64,000 nucleotides of DNA, taken from positions 1 through 64,000 of the forward strand of contig JAIPIB010000002.1 in assembly GCA_021734905.1 (NCBI GenBank), in the 5' to 3' direction. This DNA is from Minisyncoccota bacterium. Lineage in GTDB: Bacteria > Patescibacteria > Paceibacteria > UBA9973 > UBA918. Numbering within the stretch: position 1 is the first letter of the stretch; each line of letters begins with the position of its first letter. Below the pieces are notes generated by a model. The model searched no databases. It was not told where the DNA came from and was given only the letters and a program-made list of their open reading frames with translations. Made by a program: the position numbers and the translations under genes. Below are positions 51,670 to 59,926 of the stretch, one piece after another.

Positions 51670-52245
51670 ATGAAAACTTTATACATTACATACACGCATG
51701 GTGATGAGCATCCACCATATGAGATACCAAACGCGCTTGTTGCAAATCCTTTAGCAAGGGAACGAAATTTGCGATACATTGAAACTGACCTGAACAGAAG
51801 TTTTGGTGTAAAGACACCGGTCTCATATGAAGAAAAAAGAGCTGTTGAATTGGAGGAGATGCTCAACGACTATGATCTTGTTGTCGATATTCACAGAACA
51901 ACAGCACAAACAAAATTTTGTGGCATTGTCACAAAATCTGATGATGCAGTGTATGTACTACCATATGGTGTAAGTGCTGTAGTTCTCGTTGAGAATATTC
52001 AAAATTCACTTATTTCAAGAGCAAAGCATGGTATAGCATTAGAGTACCCATATGCATATTCGTTGCATACTGGTAGCGTTCCACTGTATCGAGTTAAAAA
52101 GTTTGTTACTGCAGAACCACACTGGATCGATTTTGAAGAAACCGAACAGGGAATACCATACTTAGTAAACGAAAAGGCATACCATGGAAAATGTTTTTTA
52201 CTTGAAAAAATCCATCCAAACATCAACTCAAATTTAAGGGAATAA
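51670..52245 (+). CDS. Succinylglutamate desuccinylase/aspartoacylase-like protein
   Basis: 191 residues of the AstE/AspA (M14-related) type: THGDE at 9-13, ETDLNRSF at 38-45 and VVDIHRT at 72-78 give the zinc ligands H10, E13, H75 and the substrate Arg. It is shorter than typical members, missing most of the C-terminal domain. Amide-bond hydrolysis of an N-acyl amino acid is inferred. The ATG at 51670 is favoured, 20 bp after the previous stop. Confidence 0.78.
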   Translation: MKTLYITYTHGDEHPPYEIPNALVANPLARERNLRYIETDLNRSFGVKTPVSYEEKRAVELEEMLNDYDLVVDIHRTTAQTKFCGIVTKSDDAVYVLPYGVSAVVLVENIQNSLISRAKHGIALEYPYAYSLHTGSVPLYRVKKFVTAEPHWIDFEETEQGIPYLVNEKAYHGKCFLLEKIHPNINSNLRE

Positions 52246-52339
52246 ATTTATTTAAGGGAATATAATCTTAATCTCAAAAGACTAAATTTTGACATGATAC
52301 AATGTCGAGCATGCTTCGACATAAAGTGCATGTATGCAT

Positions 52340-52396
52340 ATGACTTGGTTTTTCTTCACGCTCATTGCTCCGTTTTGTTTAAAATTGTATTTGTAA
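52340..52396 (+). pseudogene. Relic of a third EamA-transporter gene start
   Basis: ATG followed by TWFFFTLIAPF, nearly the same as the first 12 residues of the transporter at 54518 (MSWFFFTLIGPF), then the frame ends after six unrelated codons. The rest of the gene is gone. It suggests that an extra copy of this transporter once lay here. Confidence 0.55.
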
Positions 52397-52457
52397 AGAG
52401 AAAATGGAACATTCACGATGTTACCAAACAGCACTTTAAGTAGGGCTTTTCTTCATA

Positions 52458-52486
52458 TTGCAATGAACTAAAATATATGGTATAAT
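52458..52486 (+). promoter_or_regulatory. Sigma70-type promoter of the first EamA gene
   Basis: TTGCAA, 17-bp spacer, TATAAT. The leader contains ATTTAGTCAACT (52489-52500), identical to 50186-50197, and the SD AAGGAG at 52511-52516. Confidence 0.8.
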
Positions 52487-52522
52487 ATATTTAGTCAACT
52501 TGATCCTTGAAAGGAGTCTGAA

Positions 52523-53446
52523 ATGAACCAAAGTTGGTTTCTGATGGCACTGGTGCCACCGTTACTGTACGCAGTAACGAATCATATCGACAGAAACCTA
52601 CTTGGAATTTATTTCAAGGAAGGTGGCGTCGGTACCCTCGTAATAGTCTCATCACTTCTGTCGGTCATCCCAATTCCAATTTTCTTATGGGTAGATTCGT
52701 CAGTACTGAGTGTTGGCATAGAAAATATGCCAGCATTAGCATTTGCCGGCCTGCTTAATGTAGGTCTCATCTGGTTTTACCTGAAAGCAATGCAGGATGA
52801 GGAGCCAACAGTCGTGATCATCTTCTATTCACTTGTACCAGTACTGGGGCTTGTGTTTGGATATTTTATTCTCGATGAAACGATTAGCCATATGCAACTC
52901 ATAGCAATGGCAATAATCATCGTCGGAACAGCACTTGTCTCCTTCGAAATCGGTGAAGCAAATAACTTGACGCTGAGAGTCAGTACCCTTGTGAATATGG
53001 TTATTGCTTGCACCTGTTGGGCGCTTGAGATGGTGGTGCTCAAAAAAGTTGCACTTGAAGAAAATATGTGGAGATCATTATTCTGGGAACATTCCATGAT
53101 GGTGGTTGTGGGAATCCTCATCTTCATTTTTGTGCCAAAGTACCGTTATCATTTCATGATTGCACTACGAAGTAATTCAAAGGCGATCCTATCCCTCAAC
53201 GCTACCAATGAGGTTCTCTACATCATCGGAAACGTTGTCGGAGCATTTGCATCAATGATGGCGCCAGTTGCCCTTGTACTCTTGGCACAGCCATTCCAAT
53301 CGATTTTTGTGTTTGGGATTGCTGTATTTCTAACCAGCTATTTTCCCCGCTTTTCCGCAGAAAAGACGGAATTCAAGCACATGCTACAAAAGTTGCTTGC
53401 AATCTGTGTGACTGGTATGGGGACATACTTACTCCTAACGTCATAG
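52523..53446 (+). CDS. EamA/DMT-family transporter, copy 1
   Basis: 307 residues, ten predicted helices in two five-helix EamA repeats (typical drug/metabolite transporter). LLYAVTNHIDRNLLGIYFKE in the first repeat and ALEMVVLKKVALEENMWRS at the start of the second are shared with copy 2 at 54518. Substrate unknown. It has promoter, SD and a terminator, and looks richer in G+C than copy 2, so the two may have separate histories. Confidence 0.88.
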   Translation: MNQSWFLMALVPPLLYAVTNHIDRNLLGIYFKEGGVGTLVIVSSLLSVIPIPIFLWVDSSVLSVGIENMPALAFAGLLNVGLIWFYLKAMQDEEPTVVIIFYSLVPVLGLVFGYFILDETISHMQLIAMAIIIVGTALVSFEIGEANNLTLRVSTLVNMVIACTCWALEMVVLKKVALEENMWRSLFWEHSMMVVVGILIFIFVPKYRYHFMIALRSNSKAILSLNATNEVLYIIGNVVGAFASMMAPVALVLLAQPFQSIFVFGIAVFLTSYFPRFSAEKTEFKHMLQKLLAICVTGMGTYLLLTS

Positions 53447-53475
53447 TGCGGAGTCGGATAGCTCATCTTAAACTC

Positions 53476-53512
53476 AAATCGCGTAGCCATAAGCTACGCG
53501 ATTTTCTTTTTT
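53476..53512 (+). terminator. Terminator after EamA copy 1
   Basis: AAATCGCGTAGC/GCTACGCGATTT 12-bp stem, 5-nt loop, followed by TCTTTTTTTT. Confidence 0.9.
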
Positions 53513-53550
53513 TTAGTCCTTTGAGTTATCCACTGTCTCTTTAAATGCTA

Positions 53551-53579
53551 TTGTCAAACAGCATTTTGTATTGTACAAT
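53551..53579 (+). promoter_or_regulatory. Sigma70-type promoter before the GNAT-EamA pair
   Basis: TTGTCA, 17-bp spacer, TACAAT, followed by an A/T-rich leader of about 17 nt without an SD. Confidence 0.65.
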
Positions 53580-53602
53580 AATTAAATTCTAATAATATTT
53601 CT

Positions 53603-54511
53603 GTGATTCCTAAATTTCCAAAATTTAAAAGCATATCTGTTGAGGACAGTAATGAAATACGTCGCTTTTCAAACCGCTTTCAACCGTATTCTTTTTTTAA
53701 CTTCTCTAGTCTATGGGCATGGAACACTGAGAAAAAGTGTAAAATATCAAAGCTTAATGGTAATTTGGTGATGTTTTACACTGATTTTATAACATCGAAA
53801 CCTTTCGTTACTTTTTTAGGTACGAATAAGGCTAAAGAGACGGCGGCGGAGCTCATCGAGTTTATAAAGAAGAGCAAAACTGGAGCAGCACTTCGATTCA
53901 TAACAGAGGAAACAAAAACTTGTTTATTACATTCAGATTTTCATATTAAAGAAGACAGAGATAATTTTGACTATATTTTTTCAACATCAAAACTCGCTCT
54001 TTCAGAAGGTCCTGATTTTAAACAAAAACGTCAACACGCAAACAGATTTTTACGTGAAAATCCAGACGCTCGTCTAGTACACGAAGATATGCATGATTTA
54101 GCTGTACGAAAGAAGCTTACGGGTGTAATTCGTCAATGGGAGAAAAACAAAATAGATACTAAAAAACAATGCAATCTCAAACATGAGCAAGCGGCAATAA
54201 ATCGTCTACTAAAGAATGATACCAATCGTAAACTCATTCTTTCATGTGTATATGTAGATGAAACGATGGTTGGTTTTAGTATCGATGAGATACTTTTAAG
54301 TGGTTATGCTATGGCACACTTCATCAAAGCAGATTACTCATACAGGGGTGTTAGCGAGTATATTAATGAAAAAGTCGCTGCTCATTTAATTACCCACGGT
54401 ATTGAACTATGGAATTGGCAGCAAGATTTAAATTTTGACGGTCTTCGTAAACTTAAAATGAGTTACCGTCCTGTGCACTTCTTAAAGACATACACCATCT
54501 CAAAAAAATAA
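53603..54511 (+). CDS. DUF2156/LPG-synthase C-terminal-type aminoacyltransferase
   Basis: 302 residues forming two GNAT-like halves. YSFFNFSSLWAWNTEKK at the N-terminus and IELWNWQQDLNFDGLRKLKMSYRP at the C-terminus match the soluble catalytic part of phosphatidylglycerol lysyltransferases (MprF) and DUF2156. Such domains transfer amino acids from aminoacyl-tRNA to lipids or other acceptors. It starts with GTG. It is directly followed by an EamA transporter, which could act as a flippase for the product, by analogy with MprF. Confidence 0.75.
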   Translation: MIPKFPKFKSISVEDSNEIRRFSNRFQPYSFFNFSSLWAWNTEKKCKISKLNGNLVMFYTDFITSKPFVTFLGTNKAKETAAELIEFIKKSKTGAALRFITEETKTCLLHSDFHIKEDRDNFDYIFSTSKLALSEGPDFKQKRQHANRFLRENPDARLVHEDMHDLAVRKKLTGVIRQWEKNKIDTKKQCNLKHEQAAINRLLKNDTNRKLILSCVYVDETMVGFSIDEILLSGYAMAHFIKADYSYRGVSEYINEKVAAHLITHGIELWNWQQDLNFDGLRKLKMSYRPVHFLKTYTISKK

Positions 54512-54517
54512 TATTCT

Positions 54518-55438
54518 ATGAGTTGGTTCTTTTTCACACTTATCGGCCCATTTCTGTATGCGCTCACTAACCATATAGATAAATTATTACTTGAAAAATA
54601 TTTCAAGAAGAGTGGAGTAGGTACGCTTATGCTATTTTCGACACTTGTGTCGATATGCGTATTGCCATTAATCTATTATTTCGATCAAACTGTATTTGGC
54701 GTTGGTATTAAAAATATTGCAGTATTGGCAACTGTTGCGGCTTTGAATGTTCTTGTTCTATATTTTTACCTTCTTGCACTTAAGGATGAGGAAGCTTCTA
54801 TTGTGATTGTATTTTACCAACTTGTACCTGTTTTTGCATACATACTAGGATATTTCATTCTCAGTGAAACGCTAACGCAAATACAACTTATCGCAATGGC
54901 AATTGTTATTTTTGGTACAACAATTATTTCTTTTGAGATAGACGTCGAAAACAACTTCAAGCTAAGAAAAAATACTATTTTTCTTATGACCGCAGCATCT
55001 TTTTGTTGGGCATTGGGATCAGTAATTTTTAAGGCCGTTGCGCTTGAGGAAAATGTTATGCGGTCTCTTTTCTGGGAACATTTTGTTTTGGCAATAATCG
55101 GAGTTGGTATCTTTTTCTTTGCCAAGTCTTCAAGGAAACATTTCATTAAAGAAATTGAAATTAATTCCTCTTCAATACTTTCATTAAACTTCCTTAATGA
55201 ATCGCTATATATACTTGGTAATTCTGTTTTTGCATACGCATTTCTTCTCGCTCCGATATCACTTATTCTTCTAACAAATTCATTTCAGCCGATCTTCGTT
55301 TTCATTATTGGTATAATCCTAACAATTTTCTTTCCAAAAATTTCAGCTGAAAAGATTCAAGCAAAGCACCTTTGGCAAAAAGTTCTTGCCATTGCAATAA
55401 CTGGAGCGGGAACATACCTCCTGTTGATTTCGTCGTAG
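54518..55438 (+). CDS. EamA/DMT-family transporter, copy 2
   Basis: 306 residues, ten predicted helices. It is closely related to copy 1 along its whole length (FLYALTNHIDKLLLEKYFKK; VALEENVMRSLFWEH). It starts 6 nt after the aminoacyltransferase-like gene with no SD and A/T-rich codons, unlike copy 1. Close linkage to the transferase suggests it moves the same substrate or product. Confidence 0.88.
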   Translation: MSWFFFTLIGPFLYALTNHIDKLLLEKYFKKSGVGTLMLFSTLVSICVLPLIYYFDQTVFGVGIKNIAVLATVAALNVLVLYFYLLALKDEEASIVIVFYQLVPVFAYILGYFILSETLTQIQLIAMAIVIFGTTIISFEIDVENNFKLRKNTIFLMTAASFCWALGSVIFKAVALEENVMRSLFWEHFVLAIIGVGIFFFAKSSRKHFIKEIEINSSSILSLNFLNESLYILGNSVFAYAFLLAPISLILLTNSFQPIFVFIIGIILTIFFPKISAEKIQAKHLWQKVLAIAITGAGTYLLLISS

Positions 55439-55518
55439 CTTAAAAACGGAATTTAACCTATTAATTAAAGAGTATGGCCCATCTGTGTATATATAAAAAA
55501 TAATCAATGTCGGAATGA

Positions 55519-55524
55519 TATAAT
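55519..55524 (+). promoter_or_regulatory. -10 element of a predicted leaderless promoter
   Basis: TATAAT ends 6 bp before the ATG at 55531; it would drive the peptide-SET-kinase operon. Confidence 0.65.
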
Positions 55525-55530
55525 AAGCTG

Positions 55531-55689
55531 ATGGATATGAAGTCAAGGACATTGTTTCTTTTTATGTTTGTTCTGTGTATTTTCTCTATTGCTGCTTTAT
55601 ATTACAAAGCTATCATTCAACAAGATTTTGACATTGTGGAGGTGTACGAAGATTCTGAGGAAAATGACACTGAAATTGTCTCAGAATAA
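55531..55689 (+). CDS. Small single-pass membrane peptide (52 aa)
   Basis: A short protein with a basic start (MDMKSRT), one membrane helix (about 7-26) and a strongly acidic outer or inner tail (DFDIVEVYEDSEENDTE). Its -10 hexamer sits at the leaderless distance and the SET gene starts 11 bp after its stop. That favours a real first gene of an operon over a chance ORF. Function unknown. Confidence 0.55.
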   Translation: MDMKSRTLFLFMFVLCIFSIAALYYKAIIQQDFDIVEVYEDSEENDTEIVSE

Positions 55690-55700
55690 ATTTCTAATCA

Positions 55701-56243
55701 ATGAAAAAAATATCACCAAAAGCAATTAATGAGGTCCGAATCGAAATGAAACCCTCTAAAATGTTAAAGGGTGAAGTTGGCGTCTTTGCGACACGCAATC
55801 TTAAAAAGAATTCTATCGTGGCGGAAGCAAGTCAATTCTTATGTGAAAGGTTTATTCCGTGGGAAAAATATAAAGAGCTTGATCCAATTACTCAAAGGAA
55901 GGTTATGGATTATTGTTCTGGAGATGTTAAAGGTTTTTACGCTCCTCCAGATTTAAACTACTTATCTATAGCATGGCATTTAAACCACAGTTGTGAACCG
56001 AATGTTGGATTTGATGCGGGCTATAATTTTGTAGCAATGAGGAATATTAAGAAGGGAGAAGAATTGTTTTGGGATTATTGCTATGACGAATCAAATCCTG
56101 ATTTCAAGATGAAATGTTCATGTGGTTCAAAAAAATGCAGAGAAGTAATTACTGGTGAAGACTGGAGAAAACTCATAAAAAATAAAAAGGCTTGGCAGTA
56201 TCTATCAACTGATATTAAAAAGTTAGCAAAAAATGTTAAATAA
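55701..56243 (+). CDS. SET-domain protein (putative lysine methyltransferase)
   Basis: 180 residues. The SET core is clear: GVGVFATRNLKKNSIV-like GEVGVFATRNLKKN (about 24-37), LNHSCEPNVGF with the N95-H96 SAM-binding pair, FVAMRNIKKGEELFWDYCYDE including the active-site Tyr, and a post-SET C139-x-C141-x4-C146. All features of an active enzyme are present. SET proteins methylate protein lysines and are far commoner in eukaryotes; bacterial ones occur in pathogens and some symbionts. The target is unknown. It lies between a membrane peptide and a histidine kinase, with gaps of 11 and 10 bp. Confidence 0.88.
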   Translation: MKKISPKAINEVRIEMKPSKMLKGEVGVFATRNLKKNSIVAEASQFLCERFIPWEKYKELDPITQRKVMDYCSGDVKGFYAPPDLNYLSIAWHLNHSCEPNVGFDAGYNFVAMRNIKKGEELFWDYCYDESNPDFKMKCSCGSKKCREVITGEDWRKLIKNKKAWQYLSTDIKKLAKNVK

Positions 56244-56253
56244 TTCTTAGCTT

Positions 56254-57966
56254 ATGGATACCTCAAATTTAATCATATGCACTGACGCAAGTCCTGATTT
56301 TGTGGGTATTTTTGACTTAAGCATTGCTCCTGCCATGCTTTACTATTCCTATATTCCAATTGTTTTTATATCACTACTGCTAGGTGTGTTTGTTTTGATA
56401 CAAAATCGATTTTCATTAATAAGCAAAATCCTTTTTCTAATTACACTCCTTTTCTCAATATTTATTGCGAATGAACTTCTGCAATGGGTAGCGGTTCCTG
56501 CTGGAATTATGTACTTTGCATGGTCTCTTTCTCTATTACTACATTTCTTTATTGTTTTACTGACATTTTACTTTGTTTATTTGTTCATAAATAAAAATGA
56601 CTTTTCCTTTTCTCAAAAAGTTTTATTTATGCTAGTTAGTCTTCCAGCAATACTATTACTCCCAACAAATTTGAATGTTCCAGCCTTTGACGTTGACTGG
56701 TGTGGTGCAATAACTGGACCACTTTGGTATTACCTCTACGCATTTGAAATTGCCACAGCAACGTTCTTATTGTCATGGGGCATAAAGTTGATCAGAAAAT
56801 ACTACCGCCTTAAAGACAGAGCCTTACTGCCATCAATCTATCTTCTTTTTGGTGCATCGTTCTTCTTGTTTGTTTTCTTTGGTTCATACTTTGTTAGTGA
56901 AATAGCAGACCTTTATGAAATTAATCTATATGAATTTAATTTCATCGGCCCATCTGGAATGCTTATCTTTATTGGAGTGTTCTCTTTCATGATTGTAAAA
57001 TTTAAAACATTTAATATTAAGCTCCTCGGGGCACAAGCGCTTGTGGTTGCACTGTGGTTCCTTGTGGATTCACTGCTCTTTGTGGCGCAGTCTACAACAA
57101 CGCGCACTGTTGCTGGCGTTACTCTTCTTATCACAACAATCGCTGGTTACTTCCTTGTGCGAAGCGTTAAGAAAGAAGTGCAACAAAGGGAAGAACTTGA
57201 GATCCTTACCGACCAACTCGCAAAGGCGAACGCACGCCTGAAGCTCTTAGATAAGATGAAATCAGAATTTGTCTCTATTGCATCGCACCAACTTCGAAGT
57301 CCACTTACATCTATTCGTGGATACGCTTCTATGCTTGCGGAAGGTTCTTACGGCAGACTTCCGGTAAAAGCGCAGGAGGCTGCTGCAAATATTGCTGACT
57401 CGAGTAAATACATGGCAATGTCTATTGAGGATTATCTTAATGTGTCTCGTATTGAAGCCGGGAACATGAAGTATGAAATGAGCGACTTTAATCTCAAGGA
57501 TGCTGCTGAAAAGATTGTCGACGAGATGCGACCGGTTGCTATGAAGAAGGGCCTCGTGATGGTTTTTCGTTCTGACTGTAACGGAAGTAATCAGATTAAT
57601 GCAGATATTGGTAAAACACGCCAAGTCATTATGAATCTCCTCGACAACTCAATGAAATATACTCCAAAGGGAACCATTACAGTTGTTGCTCATGATGATA
57701 TTAAGAAAAAAAAGATGTACGTTACTATTAAGGATACCGGCGTCGGTATGAGTAAAGAAACACAAGAAGAAGTCTTTGATAAGTTTGTCCGCGCAAAGAA
57801 CGCCAACAACATCAATGTCACAGGAACAGGTCTCGGCCTCTTTGTTGCAAAGAAAATGGTTACTGAGATGAAGGGAAGAGTATGGGCCGAGTCAGAAGGA
57901 GAGGGGACTGGGTCTACATTCCACATAGAATTTTCACTACTGCCTGGGAAACCCTCAGTGAGATAA
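56254..57966 (+). CDS. Sensor histidine kinase with nine-helix membrane domain, orphan
   Basis: 570 residues. About nine membrane helices (near 27-49, 57-75, 86-112, 121-138, 156-178, 192-213, 231-249, 257-279, 285-303) are followed by a short coiled coil. The HisKA segment SIASHQLRSPLTSIRGY carries H345. HATPase_c has N box LLDNSMKYTPKG, G1 DTGVGM and G2 GTGLGL. No response regulator is adjacent. Closest domain type for the membrane part is a 7TM/MASE-like sensor. It follows the SET gene by 10 bp. Confidence 0.92.
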   Translation: MDTSNLIICTDASPDFVGIFDLSIAPAMLYYSYIPIVFISLLLGVFVLIQNRFSLISKILFLITLLFSIFIANELLQWVAVPAGIMYFAWSLSLLLHFFIVLLTFYFVYLFINKNDFSFSQKVLFMLVSLPAILLLPTNLNVPAFDVDWCGAITGPLWYYLYAFEIATATFLLSWGIKLIRKYYRLKDRALLPSIYLLFGASFFLFVFFGSYFVSEIADLYEINLYEFNFIGPSGMLIFIGVFSFMIVKFKTFNIKLLGAQALVVALWFLVDSLLFVAQSTTTRTVAGVTLLITTIAGYFLVRSVKKEVQQREELEILTDQLAKANARLKLLDKMKSEFVSIASHQLRSPLTSIRGYASMLAEGSYGRLPVKAQEAAANIADSSKYMAMSIEDYLNVSRIEAGNMKYEMSDFNLKDAAEKIVDEMRPVAMKKGLVMVFRSDCNGSNQINADIGKTRQVIMNLLDNSMKYTPKGTITVVAHDDIKKKKMYVTIKDTGVGMSKETQEEVFDKFVRAKNANNINVTGTGLGLFVAKKMVTEMKGRVWAESEGEGTGSTFHIEFSLLPGKPSVR

Positions 57967-58021
57967 AAGAGAAGGGTAATCACTCTTGAAAAAAGATACT
58001 TAGTAGTTTTTTAAAGAAAAA

Positions 58022-58050
58022 TGGACACCATAGCTAATATGTGCTATAAT
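58022..58050 (+). promoter_or_regulatory. Sigma70-type promoter of the beta-barrel-like gene
   Basis: TGGACA, 17-bp spacer, TATAAT, followed by TTATTTAGTTAAA, similar to the leader of the gene at 52523, and the SD AAGGAG at 58096-58101. Confidence 0.75.
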
Positions 58051-58107
58051 TTATTTAGTTAAATTTCATGTTTTTTCATTCCCAAAATTGGGAGGAAGGA
58101 GTCTTAG

Positions 58108-58842
58108 GTGAAAACCCTAATAGTTCTATTTGTAACGACAATGTCTCAAATGGCGTTTGCATACGATTCGCCATGGGAGAAGACTCTTGCCTATCCACCA
58201 ACACTGACCGGTGAAGAACTTGCCCTGGCAGAAACCGAACTCTTGCCAGAAAATGTCGAGAAAACTAAAATTGCTCTTGCGAGTGACTATGGTCAAAAAT
58301 TCGATGACACATTGAACGAGGCTTCGCCTTATGTCGAGATCGTCATGAAGACACGCCGTGGCAAGGATCCGGCAAATAGCTTGAATGACGTCAGTGCCTA
58401 CGTAGAATTCCCATTGACGGCAACTCTATCGCTCTGGGTAACTGGAACAGATGACGAGACCTTCAAGGGAACCTACGTCGGCCTAGCCAGAAAATTTGGC
58501 AATTGGCAGGTTGCACTTGGTGGAGGAAGCGTCGTATATGGCGATACTCGTCACAATGTCATCAATCCGTGGATCTTGTATTCTACAGATAGTTACGAGG
58601 CGTATTTACACGCTGAGTACTACGGAAAGGAGTCGGACAATCGGTGGTGGTATAAAGCCTTTGCTGACAAGAAGTTTGGCAACACTAGCTTTGGCCTCTA
58701 CGGCGAAGCCGGCGTTGGGATAGGTCCTCGGCTCTCATGGCAGGTTACCAAAAACTTGAAATTTTGGGTTATGGTGCCAGTCGCACTTCAGCCGAATGAA
58801 GGGAAAATCAAATTCATGGCGGCAGCTGTCGTCATGTTCTAG
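58108..58842 (+). CDS. Exported beta-barrel-like protein
   Basis: 244 residues starting with GTG. A signal peptide (MKTLIVLFVTTMSQMAFA, cleavage predicted after residue 18) precedes a helical or disordered segment (about 20-70). From about 75 on there are alternating amphipathic strands (YVEIVMKTRRG; WQVALGGGSVVYGD; TSFGLYGEAGVGIG), ending AAAVVMF with a terminal Phe as in outer-membrane barrels. Members of this phylum are thought to lack an outer membrane, so the location is a puzzle. Strong promoter, SD and terminator, and higher apparent G+C, suggest good expression or acquisition. Confidence 0.7.
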   Translation: MKTLIVLFVTTMSQMAFAYDSPWEKTLAYPPTLTGEELALAETELLPENVEKTKIALASDYGQKFDDTLNEASPYVEIVMKTRRGKDPANSLNDVSAYVEFPLTATLSLWVTGTDDETFKGTYVGLARKFGNWQVALGGGSVVYGDTRHNVINPWILYSTDSYEAYLHAEYYGKESDNRWWYKAFADKKFGNTSFGLYGEAGVGIGPRLSWQVTKNLKFWVMVPVALQPNEGKIKFMAAAVVMF

Positions 58843-58858
58843 GAAGGTACAGATCAAA

Positions 58859-58901
58859 GGGGCGCACGTGCGAAAGCTTGTGTGCCCCTATTTTTTGTTT
58901 T
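58859..58901 (+). terminator. Terminator after the barrel-like gene
   Basis: GGGGCGCAC/GTGTGCCCC 9-bp stem (one G-U), 12-nt loop, then TATTTTTTG. Confidence 0.88.
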
Positions 58902-58945
58902 TTTATCCTTTCTTAATATCCTTCAATTTGGTAGTATTTTGATAT

Positions 58946-59884
58946 ATGAAAAAACGACTTTTTACAGGACTACAACCATCAGGAGCGCTCCATATTGGAA
59001 ACTACTTTGGGGCACTGAAGCCTTTTAAAGATATAGCGGGGGACTACGATAGTTTTCTCATGATTGCAGACTACCATTCACTTACCACAATGCGAGACGC
59101 AACGACACTGAGAAGCAACATCATTGATGTAGTCAAAGACTATATAGCTATTGGAGTTGAACCAGATGAAGTCACTATATTTAAACAATCAGACGTACCA
59201 GAACATACAGAACTTGCATGGATATTTGAATGCTTAGTGACCGTACCTTTTCTTTCTCAGGCTCATGCGTACAAAGACAAGGTTGCAAAAGGATTGGAAG
59301 CAAACGCAGGACTCTTCAATTATCCAATGCTTATGGCTGCAGATATCCTTCTCTATGATGCAGATGTTGTGCCAGTTGGAGAGGACCAAAGACAGCACGT
59401 TGAATACGCAAGGGAAGCTGCAACAAAATTCAATAATGCATATGGGGAGACATTTGTCCCACCTCAAGAAATGGTCTTGAAAGGAGTCGGCATCGTAGCA
59501 GGAACTGATGGTCAGAAGATGAGTAAGAGCTACAAAAACACCATTCCACTTTTTGGAACGAAAGACGAAATTTCTAGAGCAGTCATGAGTGTCGTAACTG
59601 ATTCAAGTGGAGATCGTCCAGAAAACGTCTATTCGATTCATCGTCTGTTTAGAACAGAATCTGAACTTGAAGGACTTTATGCAGAGCATGCTGGGAAATA
59701 TAAAGATCTTAAAGAAGCACTTATAGAAGATATTGAAACTCTCGTTGCACCAATGCGTGAGAAACGATCAGAAATTACCGATGATGATGTTCGTACAATT
59801 CTAAAAAACGGAAGTGAGAAAGCTCAAGCTCAAGCTCAAAAAAAGATTACAGAAATTCGAGACAGGATAGGAGTTTCTATATAA
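58946..59884 (+). CDS. trpS: Tryptophan--tRNA ligase
   Basis: A 312-residue class I synthetase, compact bacterial type. The HIGH equivalent is GALHIGN in TGLQPSGALHIGNYFG (near the N-terminus), and KMSKS is in GTDGQKMSKSYKNT. DILLYDADVVPVGEDQRQH is the Trp-binding region. No T-box or SD precedes it. Confidence 0.96.
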   Translation: MKKRLFTGLQPSGALHIGNYFGALKPFKDIAGDYDSFLMIADYHSLTTMRDATTLRSNIIDVVKDYIAIGVEPDEVTIFKQSDVPEHTELAWIFECLVTVPFLSQAHAYKDKVAKGLEANAGLFNYPMLMAADILLYDADVVPVGEDQRQHVEYAREAATKFNNAYGETFVPPQEMVLKGVGIVAGTDGQKMSKSYKNTIPLFGTKDEISRAVMSVVTDSSGDRPENVYSIHRLFRTESELEGLYAEHAGKYKDLKEALIEDIETLVAPMREKRSEITDDDVRTILKNGSEKAQAQAQKKITEIRDRIGVSI

Positions 59885-59926
59885 TAAATATATCTAGTAA
59901 TTATTTTTGGTCAGTAAATATACATC

